Shown here: positions 51,366 to 64,000 of the stretch, piece by piece
How positions within the stretch are numbered: the first letter of the stretch is position 1
Layout: each line of letters begins with the position of its first letter
From: Gordionus sp. m RMFG-2023
Lineage: Eukaryota > Nematomorpha > Gordioida > Chordodea > Parachordodidae
Direction: 5' to 3'
NCBI RefSeq assembly: GCF_954871325.1
Contig: NC_088776.1
Coordinates: 49,308,569-49,372,568, forward strand
Length of the DNA stretch: 64,000 bases
The notes under the pieces: model-generated
What the model saw: only the letters and a program-made list of their open reading frames with translations
What the model was told of the DNA's origin: nothing
Database searches by the model: none
Program-made: the position numbers and the translations under genes

Positions 51366-52581
51366 CAGAGTTGTTAACGCTCTTGTATCTAGCTCCCGCT
51401 ACCAAATTTTTTAAAAGGAGCTAGCTCCCGCTTCAAGTAATGGAGTGTCACTCCACAGCTGCTCCTTTGATTTTCATTTTTTTTTAGAAAGTACACGAAA
51501 CAAAATCATTTTTATTTATCAAAAAAGTTTTATTTAATTAAAAATGATATATTAAAATGTTTATAATCTTTTATTAGCTTGTAAAAATAATAAATTTTCT
51601 AAATTTGAATCTAACAATCCACGCCTCTCCACTAAAACCTGTTTAGCAATACTAAATAGGAGCAATAGGAGTAGAGGGAAGCGGGGTATTGCATTTTATA
51701 AAAATATTTTTTTAATTCAGTAAATTTATCAAAAATAGTGATTTTGATATCTATTTAAAAAATATTTGTCCAATTATCTTCTTGATGATCAATTTCATGG
51801 AATCTAAAAAAATCTTCCAAATCATTACAAGGTTCCCATGAACTAGTCGATATTTTTGCATCAAGAATTTGTTTTCTTGGAAAATTAATTAATTTGTATT
51901 TTAGTTCCATATTTTGCATTTTTTTTATCCATTCCCAATTTAATTTGAATGCAGGATGGATAATAGCCGCAATGATATTTTCATCATTATAAATATTTGA
52001 AAATCTGCAATAAAGTTATTTAAATAGATAATTTATTTTTTATTATAAACCCTTTATCATACCGCTTATAAGAGGCTCTGGCAAAACTCTAAATCTGCCA
52101 AGTCATTTATTTTTGAAGTAAGTTTAGAATCCCCTTCAAGGATTTTATCTCTTTTAAAAGATAAAAATATTTTTTGCATGATGGAATGGGAATTCGATTT
52201 CTTCGTCAGGATCCATGATATCAAAAACTATTTTTTATCATATATCTATAAAATGAACATTTATTAATATGATTTCAAGATTTTCCAAGAAATTTTCAAT
52301 ATAAAAAAAAAGAAAAACTTAATGTTTAATATTTGATTAGATGAAAAACCAATACAAAACTCGGCTCAACATTTAATATTGCATAAATTTAAATAAAATA
52401 AAATTTCATTTTATCGAATTTAAATTAACAAATAAATAGATTTATTAATATTTAAAAAATAATTTAATACATTAAATTTAAAAGTGGGGTGGAGCAGAGC
52501 TCCTCCCCTCCAGCCCTAAAAGGAATAGCTCCCGCTCCTGATTTTTTTTTTAAAAAGCGTAGCAGCTCCTTAGTAACTCTG
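51366..52581 (-). mobile_element. deleted hAT element with perfect target duplication
   Basis: A 1216-bp element with ends cagagttgttaacg and (complement of right end) cagagttactaagg, flanked by a perfect 8-bp duplication atataatt (51358-51365 and 52582-52589). Subterminal agctcccgct motifs occur on both sides. Minus-strand relics include NIIAAIIHPAFKLNW (about 52005-51945) and the dimerisation piece FSIAKQVLVERRGLLDSNLE (about 51655-51590), closely matching the hAT at 37731-39579. Most of the transposase is missing. Confidence 0.9.
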
Positions 52582-54129
52582 ATATAATTAAATACTAAAC
52601 AATAAATATCAATAACATATATACAAAATATATTATTAAATTAAATTTTAAATGATAAAATATATATAAACAAAATATTAATAAATAATAATTGTTAGAT
52701 TTGAATAATAGATTTAACGACACTAAAAAGTCTTTTTACTAGGGCACTTGACCTCAGAGTAGTGTATGAATAACAACTTTATATTGAGATAATATTTTAG
52801 TTAAATTCCGAAACTAAGAAAAAAATCATTATTTATCTTTTATGGGGTGTTTAAAAAATATATTAAATTATTTTTTATTTTTTTTTCAGAGGTTCTATGT
52901 TTACAATCAGTTGGAAACTTTAATAGTTCATTAACTAAAATTTACCATGTTGTCGAGTTGCGTATAATAAGATTAGTCTGGTTTGTTTTGTAATAAAATA
53001 AACTCGAATTTATTATTTAATGATTTGAATTAAAATATTATTTTTTTATAAAACCAAATAAATTCTTATCAAAATGATACCTTTAAAATGTATAGAGATA
53101 TGATATTTTATTAGATGCAGATGCCACATTTTTGTATCTATATACAAACAACTATTATTTTCTAGCATTTCCTAACCGATTAATAGATAAAAATATTTTA
53201 AATCGGACCAACCCGGATTTTTAATTTTTCTAAAATTTTTAAGTCCGCTCCTTTTAAATGAGGATTTTGCTTGGTTTACTGGTCTGGATCTGGGCCGAGG
53301 TCTCTGATATAAATACTTATTACTATTTATTCAACTCAGGGTTGTCATATTGTTTTTCATTTTCGAAGGTCAAGTTTCTTTTATAATAGTTTATAGGCCC
53401 CCTTATACACCTTTTGGTATACCTTTAGTAGATTTTGCCGTGGCCTTATACTAGGGTATCATATTTAGTGTTTTTAAACATTCCTCTATTGGCAAATAGA
53501 TGATAAAAAGGTTTGGCCATGAGCTCCCCTCAAAAATACGAAAATTGGTTTATGAATCTTATATGAAAGAAAAATTTATTTTATCGATGAAGGCGGTTAT
53601 ATGGATATTCGTAAGTAAAATAAAAAGGCTATTAAACACGTCCAAGGGATAAAAACAATGAATTATACTATCATTGCTACTCTCAACCGATTGCATATTC
53701 AGATTTGAGGTTCTTGATCACCCCTGCAAGGTACACTTTAGCTACTTTGTAAATGAAATACCAAATCTTTGAAGAAATTAATACATGAATATGATTTTTA
53801 TGATGGATAATGTTTGATTTCATCATAACCATACAATTTAGAATGGATAAAATACAATAAAATATTTACAACTATATAGCCCTTATCATCACATTGAAAA
53901 TAGAAGATTTTGTCAGAAATCAAATCTTAATAACGAGGAGGAATTAATTTGTTTTATAGAGCATGGAGAAAGAGGAATATCTGGAGAATGCAAAGAAGTA
54001 TTTTGGAAATATAGATGCTTATGTTTTAAAATGTAGAAATGGGAAAATTATTAAAGAATAATATAAATTTTTGTTTCATACGATATATACATCGTAATTG
54101 TAATGAAATAATTTGACATGCCAATAAAT

Positions 54130-54700
54130 ATTAATGAGAAAAAATTTGATTGCCAAGGAGAAGTAAAAATTAAATTAAATTATAAAAATAAAAATATATG
54201 GAGAAAAAAGTCATAAAAAATCAAAAAATTGTAGGATCAAAAAAAGGAAAAATGTTAAAAATGGCATACAAATAGAGAAGTGAATAAAAATAATAGGGAA
54301 AATAAATAAATTATTTTTAAAAAGACAAAAAAGAGTCATCAAAAATGAGAAAAAATAAATAAATTGAGATAAGATAAGATAAGAAGAATAAAGATTAAAA
54401 ATGAAAGGATCGCAAAAAGTTAGAAATAAAATAAGATAGAAAAATAAAAAAAACTAAAAATGTAAGAATTAAAAAAAATATTTAAAAAAATAATGATTTT
54501 CCTTTTTGAATGGGAATTTTCCTCTTTTTAACACTTTCCTTTTTTTTTATTGGACCTTTTGTTTGACACTTTTACATTTTTGATTGAACCTATTCCTATT
54601 ATGATTGATACTTTTCCTTTTTTGAATGCGAAATTCTGTATTTTTTTAAAATTGATATTTTTGACAAAGCCTTAAATATTTTTGATGATATATAAAAAAT
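54130..54700. repeat. purine-rich stretch switching abruptly to pyrimidine-rich
   Basis: The plus strand is almost entirely A/G with T from 54130 to 54495 (gaaaaaataaa-like low complexity), then switches to T/C-rich with repeats of ttttccttttttgaatg and gacacttttacatttttgat to about 54650. It looks like two low-complexity expansions of opposite polarity. Confidence 0.6.
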
Positions 54701-54716
54701 CACATATTTAGTAAGC

Positions 54717-55000
54717 GGTCGGTTTTGAGTTGGAAATCTTTCAAATGATAATATTTTCAAAATATTTCTTTCTAATAATGCTTAACACGTAGATATATGC
54801 ATATAAAAAAAATGAAGATGTTTCCATTTCCATAGGTAACGCCAGCAATGAAATATTTAGTTATCGTTTCGATTTGAGTCGGCAATCGGTCAAATCACAA
54901 TATTTTATAAATATTAGGGAATAATGTTTTACATGTAAATATAAGCATTGAAAACAAAAATGAAGAGATTTCGATCAATAACCCCAGAAGTGTATCATTT
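54717..55000. repeat. tandem duplication, about 152-bp unit
   Basis: Two diverged copies start near 54718 and 54870, sharing tttgagt(t/c)gg, aatattttataaata-like blocks, aataatg(c/t)tt and aaaatgaaga. No coding signal. Confidence 0.65.
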
Positions 55001-55344
55001 TTTAAAACTTTTAAGTTTTACTATCTATCTACACCGAAATGTTAAAAAAGCGCTAACCAAATAAACATTCGGATTTCCTAACATTATATTTCAATATTTA
55101 TGCATTTAACGCCATCTTTTCCAGATATATTTATTAAATTTTCAAATTGGAAAATTATATTTGAGTTATAAGCTAGTAAATATACTTTTTTTACATTAAT
55201 ATTAAACAAAATTAAGATTTATATATTAATAGATATTTAATCTCTAGTTTTTATTTGATAACAAATTGATTAAAATATATTTAAAAAATGTTTCTTAAAT
55301 TATCAATATAATAAAAAGATTTTTACTGAATTTGTTGAAACCAA

Positions 55345-55420
55345 CGCCAAATAAAGATATATATTCAATAATAAAGGAATATGAATTAATAATTATATTT
55401 CCTTAATTTTTAATAATAAA
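55345..55420. repeat. dispersed repeat, copy 1
   Basis: cgccaaataaagatatatat followed by tcaataataaaggaatatga recurs with few changes at 60515-60590. Family and origin unknown. Confidence 0.7.
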
Positions 55421-57314
55421 TTCTTTCTAAATGTGTTTTTTCAATAATTCTTTAAGGAAAATTACTTTATATATTGGGAAACAATTTAAACGTCAATCTG
55501 TTTCATAAAATCACCACAATATTGCTAAGTATTTTTATAATAGAAAAATAATAGTTGGATTTTAAAAAAATTTCCTTTGTTCCCATGATGTATTGTCCTT
55601 TTTTTCATATTTTATTATCCCTAATTTGAAATTACATCATATTTAATCTTCAACAGTTAGACAAAAATTTTCATTTAAAATATTTTACGGCACATAGAAA
55701 CGTAACGCAAAAGCATACTGGTGAACATATTATCTGAGATTGATAGAATGAGGAATTTCATTTAAAAAATTATATTTCCGCTAGAGTTTAAATTATAAAA
55801 AGAACAAATATCCCCATCCAATTTTTGATACGGTCTTGCCATATAAAATCCCAATAAAAAATTTGTTTAAATCACTTCACTAAACGTTCTGCTAATTTAA
55901 TAGCCATAAAATATTTCCATTTTGTAGTTTATATAAAGTTAAAATCATGATAAATATTACTACAAGTTGTTACCATTACAAATATTTCCTTTGGCAATAT
56001 TGTTGGACTGTATCTTTTTACACCATTCAAATATACGTGCGTAGTATCAAAATTTATAATGCTCGTTTTTTTTACAGATTTTTTGTCACCATGATCGGTG
56101 TGGAAGGAACAAACAAAAAATTTGGTTTTTTTAACTTTTAAAATAAAATTTTATTAAATTAATTTAAAAATCAGTTAAAAATTAAAAAATTTTTAAAATT
56201 TTATACGTCGTTGTCGCCATAAAAAAATTGGCTACGAGCCCGCAGTGTTATTCATTTTAATCGCAACTTTTCTAGTTTGAGGGCAACCATGGCGTGAGCT
56301 GGCGGTGGACAGGTCAAAGTATAAATAACTTAGTTCGATATTAAAATCAAGACATTTCATAAAATCAGTGTTTACTCATCAAAATAAAATAGCTATTATT
56401 TTTTTTTAAATACTATTCATATATTGAAGTTTGAAATACCCAAGTTCTTCACAAATGGCTTATATTTTAAGAACTAGCTAACCAAAAATTTATAAAATTT
56501 GGACATATAGTTCTAAGGTTTTCCCGAAGATTCAAGATCATAACAAATAACCTTTTTAAAGTAATATTAATTTTAACATGCATAGAAACTATAAAACCTT
56601 ACAAAAGTACTTAAGGTTAATTAATATTTTAATACTAGACCAGTACCAGTTATCATGGACCAAATATAAATGTCAAAATAAACATATTGCCGTCACCAGT
56701 GTGAAAAATATAGGTTCTGATTTCACAAAACCGTTGCGGTTAAATCTTTAGATTCAGGATCCCTTGTCATGTTCCCATATAGTAAGGACCTTTAGATTTT
56801 AGATATTTTTGCTTATGAATATTTTTAACTAAATGCGTGATATTTACCTATAATAAGAAATATACAATCATTAATTATTTTTACTTATAAAATTAAATTA
56901 ATGTTAATATTATAATAGAGTAAACTAGTTAATAAAGTTACCTCACAATAATAACCCATAAGATAGTAATTCATTATAGCGAACAAATTTAAATATCCCG
57001 ACACCTTTTGATATGATGTAGGTAAACAATTTCTGGAACAGTGATTATTCATTATAATCAGTGTTGTTAAAAAGTTCGCCTACATCTTTCAAAACTCGGG
57101 AACGGGAGCTAGTTTCTTTTTGGGATAAGCGGAAAAGTTGATCCTCTACCACTTTTATTGTATAAATTTTTCAAAAAATAATCTTAATTAATATATTTTT
57201 TGATAATATACATATATCCTATATATAATCTCCATAATCAAAATATGATCATTTTCGTATCATCTTAACGTTATTAAAATTTAAGGAGACTATATAGTGT
57301 AATGTTAATTTTTT

Positions 57315-57385
57315 ACCATCTACCAGTATCGAACCACAAACCTTCCGTTTCAAAAGTACACGCTTGCATGCACCAACTTGAATTA
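57315..57385 (-). ncRNA. tRNA-like relic or SINE head (minus strand)
   Basis: The complement reads cttttgaaacggaaggtttg followed by tggttcgatactgg, i.e. an anticodon-loop-like TTTTGAA and a good B box with T-loop TTCGATA. An A-box-like agttggtgcatgc lies at the expected distance upstream. Stems are not paired, so it is not a functional tRNA. Confidence 0.4.
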
Positions 57386-57589
57386 TAATTGCATTTAAAA
57401 TATTAATTATATATATATATTAATACAACTCAATTGCCGTTAGCATAACTGATATTTTTACAATTTTGCCATTTATTTCTCTTGTAATTTAATAATGTCT
57501 TAAATTTAATTTTATATTTAGAATAAAATTAAATTTGTGATAGAAATCATTTTGGGAAAAGTTTAAATAGAGATGCTTGAAAATTTTTT

Positions 57590-58560
57590 AATTTTAAATA
57601 TGGGCTAGACATTGGCCTTTTTTTTTGGCTGACATGGCCTTGCCTGATCAAAAAACCAAGGCCCATGCAACTTTCAAATTATGACTTTTATGTATATTTT
57701 ATTTCAGTTTTCAATACCAAAATTATTATGGTCTTTGGTGGGCTTGAGAAAATTTTTCTAATATTATGTGCATGAACATGGCTTGGGAATTTTTTAAATA
57801 TTAGATATTAGGCATAATATTTAAAACAGAATATTTATATAAGTCTCAGGTAAAAACTAATTTAAATATATTTTTACTCAAAAAATATTCACTCTTAGTC
57901 CTAATGGGTTGGCCTTTGTCTGAAGTATAGGATTAAAAAGTATAAAAAATAGATATGGTGTTTAGAGATTTACCTATCTCCAGGCTTGGGTAAAAAATTT
58001 CAAAATTATTATGGATTGGCCAGGTTAGAGAAAATTTTTTTAAAATTATTATGGGTCGAGCTGGGCTTGGAAAATATTTTTATAAATTATATTTGCTGGG
58101 CTTGAGGAAAATATTTTAAAATTATTATCAGCTTGGACGCTTGGAAATTTTTTTATTATTAACTATGGATCAGATATTGACCCAAAACAAATTTTTTTGC
58201 AGTTCTGGGCTCGGCCTGATCAAAAAACCAAGGACGATGAAAATCTGATTTTGATTGTATTTTTAAATTCATTATGATTTTTTAAAAATATTTTATTCCA
58301 GTTCTCAATCACCAAAATTATTGATCTTTGGTTGGGCTTGGGAAAATTTTTTCAAAGCCATTATGACCTTGGACCTTGCTTGGGATTTTTTTTAGTATTA
58401 AATATTAGGCATAGATGATCAGTAATATTTTAACAAATAATACTGATATGGATATCAAGTACAAGCTTTAAATATATTTTGACTCAAAACATAGCATTTA
58501 CTTAGTTTTAATGGACTGGAACTGGCCTGAAGGGAGGAGGGATTATAAAGAATAAAATGA
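57590..58560. repeat. diverged direct repeat, about 560 bp apart
   Basis: Copy 1 (about 57600-57940) and copy 2 (about 58155-58545) share cctgatcaaaaaaccaagg, ccaaaattatt, tctttgg(t)tgggcttg, gcttggga and attaggcata in the same order. Between them lie further gggctt(g)ag motifs. It resembles the GC-module MITE in style, but ends and target duplications were not found. Confidence 0.65.
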
Positions 58561-60872
58561 ATATTATTTTCAAATAACAGGTAACAACTATCATAAAAGT
58601 GAGGAGAAAATTCTCATTCCCCGTCATTTTTGACGGGCTCAGCAAGGCTGACTAACAGAAGCTCTGGGACTCTTAGTTATTATATTTTTCATTTTCCCAT
58701 CTAGGAAGACAGGTCATCCATCATACTCTTCTCCCTTATTCGATGATAGATAAATCAGAAATTTAGAATATCTCATGAAGTGTAATTCACAAATTTACCT
58801 CTTCTTCTCCTAAATTTTAATATTTTTATAAAATAATATTAGCTAGTTTATTTATATTTATGAAACTATTTAATTATATAAAATGTGCTCAGTCGTGTTG
58901 TCATATGTAATATTTTTATTATACTCGCCATTTTTTAAACTTCGAATTATAAAGCATAGAAAATACCATGGAAAATGATATCGCATTATTAACAAATTCA
59001 GAAGTAATTGAATGAATCGAATAAAATCCCTCCTACAATAAATATTTTTTTCTTCTAAAAAAAGGTGGGGTGTTTGAGGATTAAAGTTCTGAAATGTAAT
59101 AAGATTTCAATGAATATCTATGATATAATTAAGAGAAAAAAATTATGATTATCTACCACAACATTCATGCTGTACCTGCTTCAATATATATCTGATTAGT
59201 GGTCACAGTTGATGCGAAGAAATTTTTGGAAAATAGAATATTTAAAAATATATTTGAGCTCATATCAAAGATGTAAGCTTATGGAAAAAATATGTTCTAT
59301 AATATAATCAAAAAATTGGGGAGATAATTGATATGTGCAAATATCACAATTCAGCGAACCATTAAGATCTTGATAATATATATGATAGCATACTTATTCG
59401 CGTTAACCTTCGAACATATACTTTATTAAAGAATATAGTTCAGTAAATACTAATATTATCGTCATTTTTATGTTGATAAAAGGTTAATATATTTATAAAA
59501 ATTAATTATATATTTTTAAATAATTCATATTTTAAACTATAGGACATAAGGAGAAAAAAGTTATGAACAGGATTCGAATGATGGCCGGAATATCTAGAGG
59601 TGGACCAATAACGTGCGAAAAAAAGGCTACATTAAAAGATCGCAGTTTATGCGAATTAAAGCGTGAATATGGGTCGAAAGGCAAGGCGGGAGGAGAAAAT
59701 TTAAATATATAGAGAACGAGTTGACGATTGTAGACAAAAGGGGATGCGATGGTGGTGTTAATTATGCGGAGCATCAAGACGAATGAAGCAATTGGGGCGA
59801 AAATGTGTGGTGGCCTGGGTGAAAAAGAGATTGAAAACATAAGATGAGCTGTTTGATGTGTAATACTTAGGCGGTGGAAGCGTATACACATAGAATATTT
59901 TGACTTTTAAAATAAAATATGTATACTTACGGTGGACGCCTATTCAAAGTGGGAGTAGTATGAAGAGGTGGAAGGGTTAACCATCCAAGTGGTTGTATAA
60001 ATCTTAAAAATCTCCTTAATTAGTGTAAATATAAAATATTTTGAGCTGAATCGGGTTGAGATACATTGGTCAGCCAGAGAGAATTGTGACTGTAGTCGAA
60101 AACAGGTCAAAAATTGAAATGGAGAGATTTGGGTGGAAGTCGCGTGCTAATATGTAAAAAAGTTAGGTATCGGTAAAATGAATTATATTATTTTATTTTC
60201 CAAAATTTATTATATCTACTTTAGCTGTAAAAAATCTATAGTATATATATAAAATTTAATATATCAAATATGAATACACAAAAAATATAAAATTAGTTTT
60301 ACCAAAATAAGAAGAAGAGTATAGAGATAAAATAAGAATAAAAAGTTAAACTCAATTATTCAAATACGCAAAAATAAGAAAAGATCAATAAAATAAGAAA
60401 TGAATAATTATCATTATTCAACATCGCGCGTATTGCAGTAGAAGTCGAAAGGGAGGAGAATAATTAACCTCAAAAAAGTTTTTAGGGTGATGAACACGGT
60501 TTTTATTAGGCTTATTCAGTCGCCAAATATAGATATATTCAATAATAAAGGAATATAAATTAATAATCATATTACCATAATTTAATGACTCACCAAAACA
60601 TTATAGGTTCATTGTAATCTTTTAAATTGCAATATTATTCTATAATTTAAAATATTGTGTTACCTTAAATGGTTTATTATAAAAAATGGTTTATTTAAAT
60701 TTATATTCTTATTATAATTATATCATTCAAAATCGAAACGATTAAATAAAGTATAAAATAAAGCCATTCGCTGGTAAAGTAAACTACCAAGTTAACATTT
60801 AAATACGATTTTATTATTATTTTATCCTGATATATCTAACAATATTATAATAAATTCTTTATATGATTAGAA
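58561..60872. other. AT-rich DNA without recognised gene
   Basis: The open frame at 59532-59891 (minus, 119 codons) has no recognised domain and its plus strand is equally unrevealing. The second copy of the dispersed repeat lies at 60515-60590. Confidence 0.45.
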
Positions 60873-61230
60873 TAGATCTGCAAATTACGGCCCAGCCTGA
60901 ACGGGCAGAACCGGATCTATTTTATTCGGGTTTAATATTTTATATAAAATTTGGACCAGATCAGATTTAAATGATATCATTACATTTTGTCACATAAATT
61001 GATATATTTTTAAATTTTATCAACAAGGTGCTAATATTTTTTATATGTAGAATATAAAAAAAATTAAAATTTTCTATATCTCAATAAACTCGGGTTGAGC
61101 GGACAATTAATTTTTATTTTGGGGCGCTTTTCGGGACAAATAAAAATTTCGTTCGGGATAGTGCCAGGCTTGACAATTTTAATAAAAAATTTCAGGCGGA
61201 GCCATGCTTAAAAAATTAGGAATTTTAGCA
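60873..61230. mobile_element. GC-module MITE, copy 5, right end lost
   Basis: Begins tagatctgcaaattacggcc, like the left ends of copies 1, 2 and 4, and has CGGGCAGAACCGG and CGGGTTGAGCGG blocks between A/T runs. The opposite end cannot be found, so the copy is truncated or heavily diverged. Confidence 0.55.
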
Positions 61231-61683
61231 TTGTTTAAGTGAAAGTTTTATATTTATAAACTATCCAAACTTATACTCCAGATTTTATAGATTATATGTT
61301 CTAGATTTGAGGCTTAAAATAATTTTTCTTAAGATAATTTAATTTAAATAGCATTCATCTTTTAATTAAATTAAAAAAGCAATCATGGAAGAGATAGATG
61401 TGATCATAATCTTATTTAATTTAGTATGTATGAGACAAATTAAGGAAAAGGTATTACATCAGCCCTCACACCAAAATTGTGCTAGTTTAAAATTGCTAAA
61501 CAGGGTTCAGGCGAGAGACATGGTGCTTGCCAGATACATATTTGCTACATTTAAAAGCTGATTATTTTATGCAATATTATAAAAATTAAAGGAGTAAACT
61601 TATAGCAAAACTAGCTTTTTTTGAAATTATAGGAGAGAAACTAGCTCCTTTTAACAAAGAACGTTAACTACTCTTGTTATAAT

Positions 61684-63623
61684 TAATGAAAAAAAATCGT
61701 CCCCTAGAGAAGTTTTACTGCATATAAAGTAGTATATAATCTAAATTCTTTTTTTTATAAATTCATATTCGTTATTTAAAAAAAATAAGTAAAGGTAAAG
61801 TATAAATGTAGACTAAGTATACTAGACATATATAGTTTTAATATATTCAATGAATAAATAAGAATTTAATGGGGTTTAAATATCGAAAAATAAACTGATA
61901 TTATATTGATAGGGGTTAAATTTATTTATACAAATATATAGTATAAACTATCAACATAATATGATTACAAAATATGATAGACATTTTCATAAGATAGAAA
62001 AATTATTTTTAGTGTATATTAAGGAGACGGTATGATATAATCAAAAAAATTTATTTAAAACCATTTAGAATTAATATACATTAAACGCGCCAATATATTT
62101 GTACTTTCAATCTAAAAAAGGCAAAAGATGCCAAAAGTAATATATAAAAATACACGAACAAATATACAATTGGATTAGATCGGAATCGTTACTTATAATA
62201 AATTATATATGATTCTGCCTAATAGCTCACTCTTACAATAAGCATTTAAATTAAAATGCAGAAAATATTAACTTATTATTTTTGTTTTTAAAAAAAGGCA
62301 ACTTCAATAGGTGAATCTTTGAAATACTCTTCAAAAAAGTAAAAACAAATTTTTTTTTAAATACAACACTCAATTTAATTGAGCTGTATAAAAAAAATTG
62401 TGATAGATAAATATCTGATGCGCAATTATATTTTTTAAGAAATGATATAAAATTAGCTTTGAGTCATTGTGACTCAAAGCAATAATACGTTATTTAAACA
62501 TATGAGAGGAAAGTTTAAGATGGTAAAACAAAATTATGCTAAGAATAATTATATAAATTCTTTAAATGTCTGTAAAATATTTAATGATAAAAGCTCTATA
62601 TCTTTCATTTATATGATACAATATTGTTTTATAAAATAATTTATAAAAAAATGTTCTTTATACAAGAATTTGACAAGTTCGACATCATATAAATAATATA
62701 TTTATAAAGTTGTAAGAGTATGTGTTAATATGTACAATAATATTATATCGGCGTTTTATATTTAGCGTTGTGGTTTTTACAATTTTTTGAGTAATGTATA
62801 ATTATTTTTGTTCCATCATCGATAAACAATAAATAACGAAAGAGTCAACATCTTCGCTTTGACAATTGGCTTCCAGATTGATTCCCTTAAATAAATAAAA
62901 TAATATAAATCTTTAAAAGATAAGTTTTGATATAAGTGGAGAATGGGTATTTGGGTGGGGCAAATAGCAATTCCGGACAAACATGGATTACTGTCATTAT
63001 TATATATATATATTTTTTTTAAGTATTACCGGACTAGTAAGCCGTAGTAATGTAGAAACATTCCTTCTCAATTGAATAAGGGTTGCTTTGGTATGCTCCA
63101 ATTCCTTATTATCGTTTTCTAAGGGGTTAAAATTATCGGAGACCTTTTTGGATTCTTTTGATATTAACTAAAAAGATTAATAGAAAAATACATATAATCC
63201 CTATAAAATATGACATCAAAAAAAAATTATTGGTTCACATTGGTAATTTTTGACAATTTTTAAAATCAAAGTATATCATCCTTAATAATTTAGAGTAACT
63301 AGTTAGATTTTTTTGAATGTAAATATAAAAGTATTTAGTTACTTTTAAAATATGTTCAATAACCATAAATGAACAATTCGCAAATTTAAAATATACCAAG
63401 CGCTCGGTAGAAACTTTGTTTAGTCTAAAGAAACTAATTTATGGAGAGAAAAACTAGCAAAACTTTTAGACATCAACCTTGAAATAGTTTATTGTTAATA
63501 CAATCATATAAAAATTTATTAAGCCCCGGTTTTTACACTTAGTTATATTAATAAGCTACAATCTCATATACATAAAAAAAGAAATTACAACAGATCCATA
63601 AATTTTATGTCGTGTAATATTAT
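61684..63623. other. intergenic AT-rich DNA with one strong hairpin
   Basis: No supported gene. A perfect 11-bp hairpin (gctttgagtca, loop ttg) lies at 62456-62480. The last few hundred bases presumably include the 3' UTR of the minus-strand gene ending at 63624. Confidence 0.5.
62456..62480. other. perfect 11-bp stem hairpin
   Basis: GCTTTGAGTCA-TTG-TGACTCAAAGC. It is not followed by a T-run terminator and is probably a fragment of a palindromic MITE; the shared GAGTCA core resembles the palindrome at 35183. Confidence 0.5.
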
Positions 63624-63768
63624 TTATAAATTAACTTTTTTTAATTCGTCCTCGTAATGAGCTTTTAATTTGGGTATATCGAGCGATAGCAGTTTATCAC
63701 AGTCGAATTGGGCCACATCTTGGGCATTGAATGTGTAGTTCGGCGGAACAAAAAACTTTAAAACTGTC
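63624..63768 (-). CDS. probable 3'-terminal exon of an unrecognised gene
   Basis: On the minus strand, an acceptor (gtaaaatatag) at 63769-63770 opens a 145-bp exon with one leading base, 47 codons and a TAA stop at 63624-63626. The peptide includes TVLKFFVPPNYTFNAQDVAQ and ends LKAHYEDELKKVNL, with codon composition clearly protein-like against the AT-rich background. I do not recognise the family. The remaining exons would lie beyond the right edge of the window, so the gene is partial here. Confidence 0.55.
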
Positions 63769-63770
63769 CT

Positions 63771-64000
63771 ATATTTTACATAAAAAATTTTGTAATCGAG
63801 GTTATTGCCTTAATTTATGGGAGTTTGAGCGACTTTAAATCATTGGAAATAGTGTGCAATGGATGGGTAGTCAACCTGCCCCCTAGTTGTCTTAAATTTT
63901 CAATTCGCCCGCCTGCCCACCCATGATCTATTAGAAATTCCCTCTCCCACCCATTTACCTAAAAAAAATTTGTGTGCTATTCCGCCTGGTGTTTAAAAAT
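63771..64000. other. unassigned right edge
   Basis: Probably the last intron of the minus-strand gene. It contains a GC-richer, C-rich patch (63880-63960, with cgcccgcctgcccaccc) that looks like a scrap of a GC-rich repeat. Confidence 0.35.

Larger units (their letters stand above)
52590..57058. other. intergenic AT-rich DNA with scattered repeats
   Basis: No supported gene in 4.5 kb. It contains a purine-rich stretch (54130-54495), a tandem duplication (54717-55000) and one copy of a dispersed repeat (55345-55420). The open frame at 55947-56141 has no recognised domain. A GC-richer patch near 53200-53310 may be a scrap of the GC-module MITE. Confidence 0.5.
57059..61675. mobile_element. possible hAT-bounded segment (4.6 kb)
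   Basis: The left end cagtgttgttaaaaag and the complement of the right end (aagagtagttaacg) resemble the ends of the hATs at 37731 and 51366. The flanking octamers attataat and gttataat match at 7 of 8, and ggagctagtttct recurs inside both ends. No transposase was recognised inside, and the length is unusual, so later insertions or chance similarity are possible. Confidence 0.35.

Noticed and set aside
53900-54060. Short plus-strand frame around ELICFIEHGERGISGECKEV
   Set aside because: Looks protein-like for 30 codons but has no family match and runs into low complexity.
59532-59891. 119-codon minus-strand open frame
   Set aside because: Longest frame in its region, but no domain, no splice logic and no paralogue; either strand reads equally poorly.

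Overview
The window is animal nuclear DNA, very AT-rich and gene-poor, with spliced genes, short introns (61 and 83 bp at the small end) and a heavy load of decayed DNA transposons. The genes recognised (a DUF229 pair, a mab-21 gene, a serpin relic, a FLYWCH/MULE gene) are animal-type and the sequence looks like an invertebrate, but I cannot name the phylum. No operon, CRISPR array, rRNA gene or clear virus-derived element was seen.

Layout. 1-7.4 kb: a LINE endonuclease fragment, a hAT MITE, and a ZMYM1-like hAT transposon interrupted by a second, BED-type hAT with perfect 8-bp target duplications. 9.3-16 kb: DUF229 gene A (2 exons, 820 aa, intact). 17-22 kb: a minisatellite, a non-autonomous hAT with a palindromic target duplication, a three-exon FLYWCH/MULE transposase-like gene and another MITE. 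22.5-25.2 kb: a three-exon serpin pseudogene. 26.4-31.2 kb: DUF229 gene B (2 exons, 815 aa, intact), a tandem paralogue of A whose duplication carried upstream and 3' flanking sequence. 32-42.4 kb: three more hATs (one with a nested MITE), a LINE 3' fragment, a tRNA-Ile-like relic and a tiny palindromic element. 45-49.1 kb: an intact three-exon mab-21 gene (785 aa) with long Asn-rich insertions between conserved blocks. 49-63.6 kb: mostly unassigned AT-rich DNA with one clear and one possible hAT, tandem duplications and one tRNA-like relic. The last 0.4 kb holds a probable 3'-terminal exon of an unrecognised minus-strand gene.

How it fits together. The host genes do not form a pathway: DUF229 proteins are predicted membrane-anchored lumenal proteins with an alkaline-phosphatase/sulfatase-like fold, mab-21 encodes a nucleotidyltransferase-fold developmental protein, and the serpin was a secreted protease inhibitor. 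The repeat landscape is dominated by the hAT superfamily. At least seven insertions have perfect or near-perfect 8-bp duplications, and one MITE sits inside one half of a tandem duplication whose other half is the empty site.
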